Assembly (NCBI GenBank): GCA_016871195.1
Contig: VFZN01000004.1
Location: 174,556-238,555 of the forward strand
Length of the DNA stretch: 64,000 bases
From: Acidobacteriota bacterium
Lineage (GTDB): Bacteria; Acidobacteriota; Vicinamibacteria; Vicinamibacterales; UBA2999
Reading direction: 5' to 3'
The notes under the pieces were generated by a model. It searched no databases. It was not told the DNA's origin and saw nothing but the letters and a program-made list of their open reading frames with translations. The number at the start of each line of letters is the position of its first letter. Position 1 is the first letter of the stretch. The position numbers were made by a program, and so were the translations under genes. Below are positions 1 to 8,179 of this stretch, piece by piece.

Positions 1-48
1 GCGCCATCGCGTCGCGTGGCGATCACGGCAACCGTCCGGAAGGCATGA
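1..48 (+). CDS. possible 3' end of an upstream gene
   Basis: Frame 1 is open from the window edge and stops with TGA at 46-48, which would overlap the ATG at 45 in an ATGA arrangement. The same ATGA coupling joins the next two genes at 1439, so this may be the tail of the preceding operon member. Only 15 codons are visible and the product cannot be identified. In a GC-rich genome an open frame this short is weak evidence. Confidence 0.25.
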   Translation, partial: APSRRVAITATVRKA

Positions 49-1442
49 GGAGACCTATGAAGAGACGATGGTGGCTGACCGCTGCGGCAGCGGTGCTGCT
101 GGCTGCGGCGGTGGAGCGCGTGCTGGCGCAGCCGGCACGTCCTGCGTCCCCGCGACGCCTGGCGCTTGTGGGCGGCATGCTGCTCGATGGCTATGACGCG
201 CCGCCGCTGCACCACGCGGCCGTGCTCATCGAGGGCGATCGCATTGTGCGCGTGGGTCCTGCCGCGTCGACGCCTGTGCCCGAGGGCTATACCGTCATCG
301 ACACCAGCGGACGCACGATGATGCCAGGCCTGATCGAACTGCATGCCCACCTCGTACTGCTCGGGCACGGCAACTATGCGACGTGGTTCCCCTGGATCGA
401 CCGCAACGGCGGTGACCCGATGCTCCGCACCGTCATGACCACGGCCGCCGCGCAGCTGCTCGATGCGGGCATCACCTCGGCGGTCGATCTGGGAGCACCG
501 CTCGAGGCCAGCCTCGCGGTGCGCCGCGACATCGACACGGGCAAGGCGCGCGGTCCCCGCATGCTGATGAGCGGGCCCTGGATCACACGGACGCCGGCCG
601 TGTTTCCCGAGAGCTACCAGATTGCCGTTGATTCGCCCGAGGCGGCCGCACGCGCGGTGACGCACCTGGCCGATGCGGGCGTCGACGTGATCAAGGCGCA
701 CAGTGGCCTGCGGCGGGAAGACTATGTGGCGATTGCCGAGACTGCCCATCGACGGGGTCTGCGGGTGCATGCGCATGTCTATGCCGAGCACGACGTGCGC
801 AATGCCCTTGAGACGGGTATCGATGTGCTGCAGCATGCCGGGTCGGCAGGCACCGCGCCGCCGTACAGTGCCGCGCTCATCACCGATATTGCCAATGCCG
901 GCCGGCCCGTCGTGATCACGGCCGCGCACCGCAGCTGGATCTATCCCGATACGGCGGCGTTTCCCGAGCGATTGCAGGATCCGGCACTGGCGCGGTCGAT
1001 ACCGCCGGCGATCTGGCGCGAGATTCAGGACTCGACCACCGCCTGGCGGGCGCTGCCGTACTTTGCGCGCACCGACCGTGAAGTGCTGTATCGCGATCGC
1101 GGCGTGCGCCAGTTCATCGAATCGGGTGCGGTGCTCGGCATGGGCACCGACTCGGGCACGCCGCTCAACTTCCACACCGAGGCCCTGTGGCGCGAAGCGA
1201 AGGTGCACGCCGATCTGGGGATGAGCCCGATGCGGGTCATTTCGGCGCTGACGCGCGTGGGGGCGACCGTGCTCGGCCGCCAGCGCGACCTCGGGACGAT
1301 TGAGCCCGGCAAGCTGGCCGATGTCATTGTGCTGCAGGGCAATCCGCTGTTCGACGTCACCGCGCTGGCCCATGTCGAGACGGTCGTCAAGGGCGGCGTC
1401 ATCGAGAAGCGACCGGCGACCGGTCAGGAGGTACGACGATGA
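45..1442 (+). CDS. exported amidohydrolase family protein
   Basis: Metal-dependent hydrolase of the amidohydrolase superfamily, of the imidazolonepropionase/prolidase-like group. A signal peptide occupies about residues 1-29 and ends ALAQ-like at VLAQP, so it acts outside the cytoplasm. Visible metal-site elements are HAH (His100, His102), the lysine in DVIKAHSG, histidines in RVHAHVYAEH and VLQHAGS, and the aspartate in GTDSGTP. The C-terminus has the usual GTIEPGKLADVIVL composite-sandwich strand. Substrate cannot be read from sequence; cyclic dipeptides, amides or lactams are all possible. Two starts are plausible: ATG 45 (coupled to a possible upstream stop) and ATG 57, which has AGGAGA just upstream. 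It overlaps the acylase gene by four bases, so the two are probably co-translated. Confidence 0.85.
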   Translation: MRRPMKRRWWLTAAAAVLLAAAVERVLAQPARPASPRRLALVGGMLLDGYDAPPLHHAAVLIEGDRIVRVGPAASTPVPEGYTVIDTSGRTMMPGLIELHAHLVLLGHGNYATWFPWIDRNGGDPMLRTVMTTAAAQLLDAGITSAVDLGAPLEASLAVRRDIDTGKARGPRMLMSGPWITRTPAVFPESYQIAVDSPEAAARAVTHLADAGVDVIKAHSGLRREDYVAIAETAHRRGLRVHAHVYAEHDVRNALETGIDVLQHAGSAGTAPPYSAALITDIANAGRPVVITAAHRSWIYPDTAAFPERLQDPALARSIPPAIWREIQDSTTAWRALPYFARTDREVLYRDRGVRQFIESGAVLGMGTDSGTPLNFHTEALWREAKVHADLGMSPMRVISALTRVGATVLGRQRDLGTIEPGKLADVIVLQGNPLFDVTALAHVETVVKGGVIEKRPATGQEVRR

Positions 1443-3907
1443 GGCAGAGCTGGAAGGCACCGATCGCGCTGGGACTGATGCTTGTGGCCGCGCAGGCCCA
1501 GCCTGCCAACGCACAGGCCGCAGCGCCCGGAGCAGCCGCGACGACCGAATCGCTGCGCGTGGCGGGCCTGCAGGCACCTGTCGAGATCAGGCGCGACCGG
1601 TGGGGCATCAACCACATCTACGCGGCCAACGAGCATGACCTGTTCTTCGCGCAGGGCTATGCGGCGGCGCGCGATCGGCTGTTCCAGTTCGAAATCTGGC
1701 GGCGTCAGGCGACGGGTACGGTTGCCGAGATTCTGGGCCGCCGCGAGCTGGCGCGCGACATCGGCACGCGCCTGCACATGTTCCGCGGTGACCTGACGGC
1801 CGAACTCAACTGGTATCACCCGCGGGGCGCACAGATCATCACGGCGTTTGTCGACGGCATCAACGCCTACATCGACGACGCCGGCCAGCGCCCCGAGCAG
1901 CTGCCGATCGAATTCCGCATGCTGGGGATCAGGCCCGGGCGCTGGACGCCGGCAGTGGTCATCTCGCGGCACAACGGCCTGTTGTCGAACGTCACGCAGG
2001 AACTCAGCATGGCACGTGCCGTCGCCGCCGTGGGTGCCGACGCGGTGAAGGCCGTATCCGGCTTCCAGGGCCCCGACCCTCTGCTGACCCTCGACCCGGC
2101 CATTGACCCGGCCCTGCTGACACCGGATGTGCTCGATCTCTACAACGCCTTCCGTGAACCCCTGCGGTTCCTGCCGCAGGACATCGTCGCGCAGTATCGC
2201 GCTCCGCAGGCCGTCGCGCGACTCGATGAGGCGGTCGTCCGTCCGTCGCCGCTCGACCTCAGCCAGCGGCGTGAAGACATCGGCAGCAACAACTGGGTGG
2301 TCAGCGGCAGCCGCACGCAGAGCGGCCTGCCGTTGCTGATGAACGATCCCCATCGGCTCCAGGGCGTGCCCTCGCTGCGCTACTGGTCGCACCTGGTCGC
2401 GCCGGGGTGGGATGTCATCGGCGGCGGCGAGCCCATGCTGCCGGGCGTGTCGATCGGGCACAACGCCCACGGGGCGTGGGGGCTGACGATTTTCGGATCT
2501 GACTCGGAAGATCTCTACGTCTACGAGACCAACCCGGCCCAACCCGGTCAGTACCGCTACCGGGGGCAGTGGGAAGACATGCGCGTCATCCGCGAGTCGA
2601 TTGCCGTCAAGGGCGAGGCCCCCGTGGCGGTCGAGCTCAAGTACACGCGCCACGGGCCCGTGCTCAAGGAAGTGCCCGGGCGTCGGGTCGCCTTCGCGCT
2701 GCGGGCGGCATGGATGGAGATGGGATCGGCCCCCTACCTGGCCAGCCTGCGCATGGACCAGGCGACCACCTGGGAGGAATTCCGCGAGGCCTGCGCCTAC
2801 AGCCGCATTCCGTCCGAAAACATGATCTGGGCCGATCGCCGGGGCACCATCGGGTGGCAGGCCGTGGCCATCACGCCGCTGCGGCGCCACTGGAGCGGTC
2901 TGGTGCCGGTGCCGGGGGACGGCCGCTATGAGTGGGACGGCTATCTGCCGATCAAGTCGCTGCCGCACGCGGTCAACCCACCCGTGGGCTTTCTCGTGAC
3001 CGCGAACAACTATCTCTTCCCGCGCGACTATCCCTTCCCCGAGGCGCAGCACTACACCGGCGCTGATCCGTACCGATCGAACCGCATCACCGAGCTGCTG
3101 TCGTCGGGGCGTGTGCTGACGGTGGCTGACATGATGGCATTCCAGAACGACGACTATTCGCTGCCCGCCCGCGCGCTGGTGCCGCTGCTGACCGAGGTGA
3201 CCGTCCCCGAGGCCACGACCCAGCGGGCGCAGCAGCTGCTGCGCGAGTGGGATGGTGTGCTCGCGAAAGACTCGGTGGCCGCGGGCATCTACGAGATGTT
3301 TCAGCGGCAGCTGCTGACGCTCGTGCGCGACCGTCTCGTCCCGTCGGCTGCACGAGCCGAACTCGGCGGCGTGCCGATGTCGGTGGTCATCGGATGGCTG
3401 CAGGCCCCCGACGGCCGTTTTGGCCGCGATCCAATCGCCGGGCGAGATGCCCTGCTGGCCGAGGCACTCGCGACGGCGGTGCGCGAGCTGACGCAGAAGC
3501 TGGGCGCCGACATGTCACGGTGGCAGTACGGCCAGCCGGCATATCACCACGCGCTCATCAGGCATCCGCTGAGCGCCGCGGTCGCTGCCGAGCACCGGGC
3601 ACGCCTCGATGTCGGGCCCGTGCCCCGCGGAGGCGACAGTTACACCGTCTCAGCCACGGGTGGCAGCGACAATCAGACCTCCGGCGGATCCCTGAAGATG
3701 GTGGCCGATCTGAGCGACTGGGATCGATCGGTGGCGCAGAACAATCCCGGGCAGTCCGGTGATCCCGAGAGTCCGCATTATCGCGATTTGTTTGCGCTGT
3801 GGGCGCGTGGCCGGTACTTTCCCCTGCTGTACTCGCGTGCCGGCGTCGAATCGGTCACCGAATCGGTGCTGACCCTGCAGCCGGGTGGCGCAGCGGGGCG
3901 CCGCTGA
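1439..3907 (+). CDS. penicillin acylase family protein (Ntn hydrolase)
   Basis: Secreted N-terminal-nucleophile amidohydrolase of the penicillin/N-acyl-homoserine-lactone acylase family, 822 aa, the usual length. A signal peptide covers about residues 1-25. The alpha chain holds DRWGINHIYA and the helix GYAAARDRLFQFEIWRR. The autoprocessing junction is GSNNW, making Ser283 the expected nucleophile of the beta chain; SGLPLLMNDPH follows as in the family. The mature enzyme should be a periplasmic alpha/beta heterodimer that cleaves an amide-linked acyl group. Penicillin, acyl-homoserine lactone and other N-acyl substrates cannot be told apart by eye. It lies between an amidohydrolase (ATGA overlap) and a PQQ dehydrogenase (3-base gap), so it is in one operon with both. 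Confidence 0.88.
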   Translation: MRQSWKAPIALGLMLVAAQAQPANAQAAAPGAAATTESLRVAGLQAPVEIRRDRWGINHIYAANEHDLFFAQGYAAARDRLFQFEIWRRQATGTVAEILGRRELARDIGTRLHMFRGDLTAELNWYHPRGAQIITAFVDGINAYIDDAGQRPEQLPIEFRMLGIRPGRWTPAVVISRHNGLLSNVTQELSMARAVAAVGADAVKAVSGFQGPDPLLTLDPAIDPALLTPDVLDLYNAFREPLRFLPQDIVAQYRAPQAVARLDEAVVRPSPLDLSQRREDIGSNNWVVSGSRTQSGLPLLMNDPHRLQGVPSLRYWSHLVAPGWDVIGGGEPMLPGVSIGHNAHGAWGLTIFGSDSEDLYVYETNPAQPGQYRYRGQWEDMRVIRESIAVKGEAPVAVELKYTRHGPVLKEVPGRRVAFALRAAWMEMGSAPYLASLRMDQATTWEEFREACAYSRIPSENMIWADRRGTIGWQAVAITPLRRHWSGLVPVPGDGRYEWDGYLPIKSLPHAVNPPVGFLVTANNYLFPRDYPFPEAQHYTGADPYRSNRITELLSSGRVLTVADMMAFQNDDYSLPARALVPLLTEVTVPEATTQRAQQLLREWDGVLAKDSVAAGIYEMFQRQLLTLVRDRLVPSAARAELGGVPMSVVIGWLQAPDGRFGRDPIAGRDALLAEALATAVRELTQKLGADMSRWQYGQPAYHHALIRHPLSAAVAAEHRARLDVGPVPRGGDSYTVSATGGSDNQTSGGSLKMVADLSDWDRSVAQNNPGQSGDPESPHYRDLFALWARGRYFPLLYSRAGVESVTESVLTLQPGGAAGRR

Positions 3908-3910
3908 CTC

Positions 3911-5869
3911 ATGGCCATGTCACCGTCACGCCTCAGCTCCGCGCTGATGGCGGTGACATGCGTCACCGTCGTGGGCCTCGTGGTGTGGTGTGCGCCGGGC
4001 GGGCGCCCGGATGTGTCGGCACAGCAGGCGACCACCGTCAACTGGCCGGTCTACGGCGGCGACGCGGGGGCGCAGAAGTACTCGCCATTGACACAGATCA
4101 ATCGCGACACCGTCGCAACGCTCGAGCTGGCGTGGTCGTGGAAGACCGGTGAGCAGCCGCTGCAGGAGTTCGGCACGACGCCCGGGGCCTTCCAGAACAC
4201 GCCCCTGATGATCGACGGTGTGCTGTATGTCAGCACGCCCTACAACCGCCTGGTGGCGCTCGATGCGGCCAGCGGTCGGCAGCGCTGGGCGTTCGACCCG
4301 CGCGCGTACGAGGACGGGCAGCCTGCCAGCGGACAGGGGTTCGTGCACCGCGGTGTGGCGGCCTGGCGCGATGGCCATGCCCTGCGGCTGTTCCTCAACA
4401 CGCGGCACCGGTTGCTGGCGATTGATGCCGAGAGCGGGCAACTGATTCCGTCGTTTGGTGAGGGCGGCAGCGTCGATCTGTCGGCGTCACTGCAGTGGGC
4501 CATCCGGCGGCAGCACCTGGCCGCCACCTCGCCGCCCGTGGTTTACCGCGATCTCGTGATCGTCGGCAGCGGGATCGGTGATCGCCTGATGTACAGGAAT
4601 GATCCGCCAGGCGATGTGCGGGCCTATCATGCGCGTACCGGTGCACTCGTGTGGACGTTCCGGACCATTCCGCAGGCGGGCGAGTACGGCCACGACACGT
4701 GGGAAGGCGAGGCGTCTCACATCACCGGGCACACCAATGTCTGGGCCCCGATGGCACTCGACGAAGGACGCGGGCTGGTCTATCTGCCCGTCAGCACGCC
4801 AAGCAACGACTACTACGGCGGCCGTCGGCTCGGGAACAATCTCTTTGCGGAATCACTGGTCTGTCTCGACGCCGCGACCGGCGTCCGTCGGTGGCACTTC
4901 CAGATCGCGCATCACGGCCTGTGGGACTACGACCCGCCAGCGGCACCGATGCTCACCACGCTGACCGTGGGCGGACGCCGCATCGATGCCGTGGTGCAGC
5001 TGACCAAGCAGGGTTTTGCGTTCGTCTTCGAACGGGTCACGGGCACACCGGTGTGGCCGATCGAAGAACGTCCGGTGCCGCAGAGTGATGTGCCGGGCGA
5101 ACGTACCTCACCGACGCAGCCGTTTCCGACCGCCCCGCCCCCGTTCACGGCACAAGGGACGTCACTGGCCGATGCATTCGATCTGACCCCGGCACTGAAG
5201 GCCGAGGCCGAGACGGCCCTGCGTCAGTTCCGTCTGGGACCGCTGTACACACCGCCATCGCTGCAGGGCACGCTGGTGCGTCCCGGCGTCTGGGGCGGCG
5301 CCAACTGGGGCGGCGGGGCCGTGGTGCCGGGCACCGGCATGCTCTATCTGAAGACGACGGGCCTGGCGCAGGTGTATCGCCTCGAGAGACGTGACCCGTC
5401 GCAGCCTGATCCCCGGCCGGGCGAAGTCGATGCGGACTATGTGAACCGCGGGGGGGCGGCCTTCATCCGCGACGGCATTCCGCTGATCAAGCCCCCGTAT
5501 GCACACGTCGTGGCGCTGGATCTGTCCTCGGGCACCGTGGCGTGGAGGGTGCCGTTCGGAGACATGCCGGCACTGCGACGCACCCTCGCGGGCCTCGGGG
5601 TGACCTACGACGGTCCCCTCGGCGCGCAGGGACCAGCGGGCGTGCTCGTGACAGGCGGGGGACTCATCTTCGTCGGTGGGGGAGACGAGGCGGTCCATGG
5701 CCTCGACACGCGGAACGGACAGACGCTGTGGACGCGGCCGACGCCGGAGACGACCGGGACCCCGATGACCTACCAGCTGAACGGGCGGCAGTTCCTCGTC
5801 ATCGCCACCGGCCGACAGCAGCAGGCGGAACTATGGGCCTACGCATTACCGTTGCGACGCCCGCGGTAA
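3911..5869 (+). CDS. PQQ-dependent dehydrogenase, glucose/quinate type, soluble
   Basis: Periplasmic quinoprotein, 652 aa, with an N-terminal signal/anchor segment (about residues 8-28) followed directly by the eight-bladed PQQ propeller. It lacks the five-helix membrane domain of classical Gcd. Family landmarks are WPVYGGDAGAQKYSPLTQIN at the propeller start, HHGLWDYDPPAAPML (the Asp in WDYD matches the catalytic region of membrane glucose dehydrogenase), and the end motif GGGLIFVGGGDEAVHGLDT. The substrate is a sugar or alcohol and electrons would go to the respiratory chain. Start codon choice among ATG 3911, 3917 and 3947 is open. It follows the acylase stop by three bases, so product oxidation may follow hydrolysis in one pathway (inference). 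Confidence 0.85.
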   Translation: MAMSPSRLSSALMAVTCVTVVGLVVWCAPGGRPDVSAQQATTVNWPVYGGDAGAQKYSPLTQINRDTVATLELAWSWKTGEQPLQEFGTTPGAFQNTPLMIDGVLYVSTPYNRLVALDAASGRQRWAFDPRAYEDGQPASGQGFVHRGVAAWRDGHALRLFLNTRHRLLAIDAESGQLIPSFGEGGSVDLSASLQWAIRRQHLAATSPPVVYRDLVIVGSGIGDRLMYRNDPPGDVRAYHARTGALVWTFRTIPQAGEYGHDTWEGEASHITGHTNVWAPMALDEGRGLVYLPVSTPSNDYYGGRRLGNNLFAESLVCLDAATGVRRWHFQIAHHGLWDYDPPAAPMLTTLTVGGRRIDAVVQLTKQGFAFVFERVTGTPVWPIEERPVPQSDVPGERTSPTQPFPTAPPPFTAQGTSLADAFDLTPALKAEAETALRQFRLGPLYTPPSLQGTLVRPGVWGGANWGGGAVVPGTGMLYLKTTGLAQVYRLERRDPSQPDPRPGEVDADYVNRGGAAFIRDGIPLIKPPYAHVVALDLSSGTVAWRVPFGDMPALRRTLAGLGVTYDGPLGAQGPAGVLVTGGGLIFVGGGDEAVHGLDTRNGQTLWTRPTPETTGTPMTYQLNGRQFLVIATGRQQQAELWAYALPLRRPR

Positions 5870-5984
5870 CGGCCGCGTGGCGTCTGTGCGCGCTGCAGAC
5901 CAGCACTGACAGGGGCGGTACGTGCGACGGGCGCAGCATCGAGACGCTGCGCCCGGGCACGTCGGTGAGAGGCTCCTTCGGTCG

Positions 5985-6278
5985 TTACTGACCGCCGCCG
6001 GGCCGACGTCGGCGACCACCACCTTGCGGGCCGCTGCCCTGTGGCGGCTTGCCTCCGGGGGGACGGCTGCCGTCGCCGTGCGGGGGGCGGCCATTGCCAT
6101 CACCGGGCGGGCGACCGCCGTCACCACGCGGGGGACGACCACTGCCATCACCGGGCGGGCGACCACCGCCGCTACCTGGCGGGCGACCACCGCCGCCACC
6201 ACCGGGTCGGCGGCCCTGGGCCGAGGCCAGGACAGGGGCTGCGGCAAGCAGCAGGGTCAGAAGCGCACGTCGTGTCAT
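5985..6278 (-). CDS. small secreted Gly/Pro/Arg-rich repeat protein
   Basis: A 97-aa protein with a signal peptide (MTRRALLTLLLAAAPVLASA) followed by an almost entirely low-complexity mature part. Units resembling RPPGDG recur (GRPPGSG, GRPPGDG, GRPPRGD, GRPPGDGN, GRPPHGD) and the tail is rich in Arg and Gly. An ATG at 6278 is preceded by AAAGGA at good spacing, so it is preferred over the TTG at 6281. The mature chain would be strongly basic and disordered, which could suit binding to polysaccharide, nucleic acid or membrane (inference). No enzyme domain is present. All reading frames are open across the repeat, but the clean signal peptide and ribosome site favour this one. Divergent from the secreted TPR gene. 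Confidence 0.55.
   Translation of the reverse strand: MTRRALLTLLLAAAPVLASAQGRRPGGGGGGRPPGSGGGRPPGDGSGRPPRGDGGRPPGDGNGRPPHGDGSRPPGGKPPQGSGPQGGGRRRRPGGGQ
6049..6222. repeat. degenerate in-gene tandem repeat, about 18-36 bp unit
   Basis: The segment is built of variants of a unit containing ccgggcgggcgacc and ccatcaccgggcgggcg, which encode the RPPGDG-like repeats on the minus strand. Copies are imperfect, with period shifts, as expected for slippage-prone coding repeats. Confidence 0.7.
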
Positions 6279-6337
6279 CAATCGGGTCCTTTCTCAGGAG
6301 CGCAGGCTTTCGACAGTGTGCATCGGGACGCGTCACG

Positions 6338-6354
6338 CGAGATGTGACATCTCG
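6338..6354. promoter_or_regulatory. inverted repeat between divergent genes
   Basis: CGAGATG and CATCTCG form a perfect 7-bp inverted repeat around TGA. It sits between the repeat-protein gene (minus) and the TPR gene (plus), 117 bases before the latter's ATG. It could be an operator or a 5' stem-loop; nothing identifies a regulator. Confidence 0.3.
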
Positions 6355-6470
6355 ATGGCATGGGCCGGGTGGTGACACTGCGATACACTCGCCAGACGGG
6401 CGGTCGGCGCACGACCATCCACGGTTCCGGTATCGGTTCACAGGTCACGTTGAGAGCGGAGGCACCAGTC

Positions 6471-8054
6471 ATGGTTTCTGTTTCTGTTCGCGTGGTGACG
6501 TCCCTGCTGACCGGGCTCTGTGTCGCAGCCCTCAGCATCGGGGCGCAGGCGCAGACGTCGGGCAGCATCACGTTTCCCACCTCGGGCGCTCCGGCCGCGC
6601 AGGCCGACTTCCTGAGCGGCGTCAAGGCGCTGCACAATTTCGAATTCGATCAGGCCGCCCTGGCCTTCCAGAACGCACAGAAGGCCGATCCGGGCTTTGT
6701 GATGGCCTACTGGGGCGAGGCCATGAGCCATAACCATCCGCTGTGGGCGCAGCAGGATGTGGCGAAGGCGAAGGCTTCGCTCGACAAGCTGGCACCGACG
6801 CATGAGGCCCGGCTGGCCCTGGCCCGGCTGCCGAAGGAGAAAGCCTTCCTTGAGGCCCAGCAGGTGCTCTACTTCAGCCAGGGCGACAAGCTGACGCGCG
6901 ACATCGCCTACGAGCAGGCCATGGCCCGGATGTACGCCGAGTGGCCGGACGATCACGAGGTCGGCACGTTCTACGCGCTGGCCCTGCTGGGTGCGGTGCG
7001 TCCGACCGACGCGGGCTATCGCCGCCAGGCGATGGCGGCCTCGATCGCGCAGAAAATCTTTGCGGCGAACCCGCAGCATCCCGGGGCGGCGCACTTCATC
7101 ATTCACTCGTTCGATGACCCGGACCATGCGCCCCTGGCGCTTGAGGCCGCCAATGCCTATGCCGCGATTGCGCCCTCGGCCGCGCATGCCCTGCACATGC
7201 CGTCGCACATCTACGTGCAGCGTGGCATGTGGGAGCGCGTGGCCGCCTCGAACATCGAGGCGTACGCCGCTGCCACCGCACTCAACGCGCGCCTCAAGCT
7301 GCCCGAGGGACGCGAAGACTTCCACACCCTCGGCTGGCTGACGTATGCCAACACCATGCTGGGACGGTTTGACGAGGCGCAGAAGAATGTCGACGCCGCC
7401 CGTGCCGCCGCCGAACGCAATCCGACTGCACGCGCCATTCGCGACGGGTATCTCGGGATGCGGGCGCGCTACATCCTCGAGTCGGCCCGCTGGGAAGCGC
7501 TGACGCTGCCGCCAGACGATGCGGCACCGGCGGATGCGGCGGCGCATGCCGGCATGCCAGGGATGGCGATGGGTGCGCCGAGCGGTGGGGTCTCGGAAGG
7601 CGCGGCCACCTGGATCTTCATCGTCGGGGTCAGTGGTGCGCGCCGTGGTGACCTGGCCACGGCCGATGCCGCACTGGCGCGGCTGACCGCCATTCGCGAG
7701 CGCGTGTCGAAGGGCACAGACGGATATGCCGCGCGTCCGCATGCCATTCGCGAGAAGCAGCTGGGTGCGATCGTCGCCTCGGTGCGCGGGCAGAAGGCCC
7801 AGGCGGTGACGCTGGCCCGTGAGGCCAGCACCATCGAGGCCGGCATGGCTCCGCCCTCGGGTCCGCCCGAGCCCATCAAGCCGTCGTTCGAGCTGTCTGC
7901 CGAGATGCTGGCCGACAACGGTCAGTATGCCGAGGCCGTGAAGGCATTCGAGCAGGCCCTGCTGCGCACGCCCAACCGCACACCGTCGGTGCGCGGACTG
8001 GCGGCCGCGCGCGCACGCCTGACGCCGGGCACGAACGCTGCGCCCCGGCAGTAA
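6471..8054 (+). CDS. secreted TPR-repeat protein
   Basis: A 527-aa exported protein; signal peptide MVSVSVRVVTSLLTGLCVAAL ending before QAQ. The ATG at 6471 is preceded by GCGGAGG; the longer open frame upstream has no leader or ribosome site. The mature protein is mostly helical tetratricopeptide-like repeats: ALHNFEFDQAALAFQNAQKA near residue 45, and others around residues 270-310 and 490-520. A histidine-rich motif, HALHMPSHIYVQRGMW, lies mid-protein with HFIIHSFDDPDHA before it; these are conserved-looking and may bind metal (inference). A Met/Gly/Ala-rich stretch (about residues 347-375) interrupts the repeats. The role is probably protein interaction or envelope assembly; I cannot name a specific function. 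Confidence 0.75.
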   Translation: MVSVSVRVVTSLLTGLCVAALSIGAQAQTSGSITFPTSGAPAAQADFLSGVKALHNFEFDQAALAFQNAQKADPGFVMAYWGEAMSHNHPLWAQQDVAKAKASLDKLAPTHEARLALARLPKEKAFLEAQQVLYFSQGDKLTRDIAYEQAMARMYAEWPDDHEVGTFYALALLGAVRPTDAGYRRQAMAASIAQKIFAANPQHPGAAHFIIHSFDDPDHAPLALEAANAYAAIAPSAAHALHMPSHIYVQRGMWERVAASNIEAYAAATALNARLKLPEGREDFHTLGWLTYANTMLGRFDEAQKNVDAARAAAERNPTARAIRDGYLGMRARYILESARWEALTLPPDDAAPADAAAHAGMPGMAMGAPSGGVSEGAATWIFIVGVSGARRGDLATADAALARLTAIRERVSKGTDGYAARPHAIREKQLGAIVASVRGQKAQAVTLAREASTIEAGMAPPSGPPEPIKPSFELSAEMLADNGQYAEAVKAFEQALLRTPNRTPSVRGLAAARARLTPGTNAAPRQ

Positions 8055-8096
8055 ACCATGGCGGAAGGTCCGCGCAGGCGGGCCCACGACAGCATT

Positions 8097-8127
8097 CGGG
8101 GCTGGCACCTTGTTGGTGTCAGCCCCG
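8097..8127. terminator. bidirectional stem-loop between convergent genes
   Basis: CGGGGCTGGCACC pairs with GGTGTCAGCCCCG (13 bp with one G-U) around TTGTT. It lies between the stop codons of the TPR gene (8054) and the PQQ dehydrogenase (8180). No long T run follows on either strand. Confidence 0.65.
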
Positions 8128-8179
8128 AGTCATGTCAATCGGCACGTCTGTGGCCGTGCGGGCCGTGCGCGTGCCTGGC

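Noticed and set aside
1424..3052. Long minus-strand open frame (542 codons) opposite the acylase gene
   Set aside because: Arg/His/Pro-rich product with no domain, leader or ribosome site; it mirrors a clear coding gene in GC-rich DNA.
6049..6222. Possible CRISPR array in the repeat-rich segment
   Set aside because: Repeats are short, degenerate, without unique spacers, and encode a Gly/Pro/Arg repeat peptide.
6438..8108. Minus-strand open frame (556 codons) opposite the TPR gene
   Set aside because: Composition is typical of an antisense shadow, and the plus strand has a signal peptide, ribosome site and TPR pattern.
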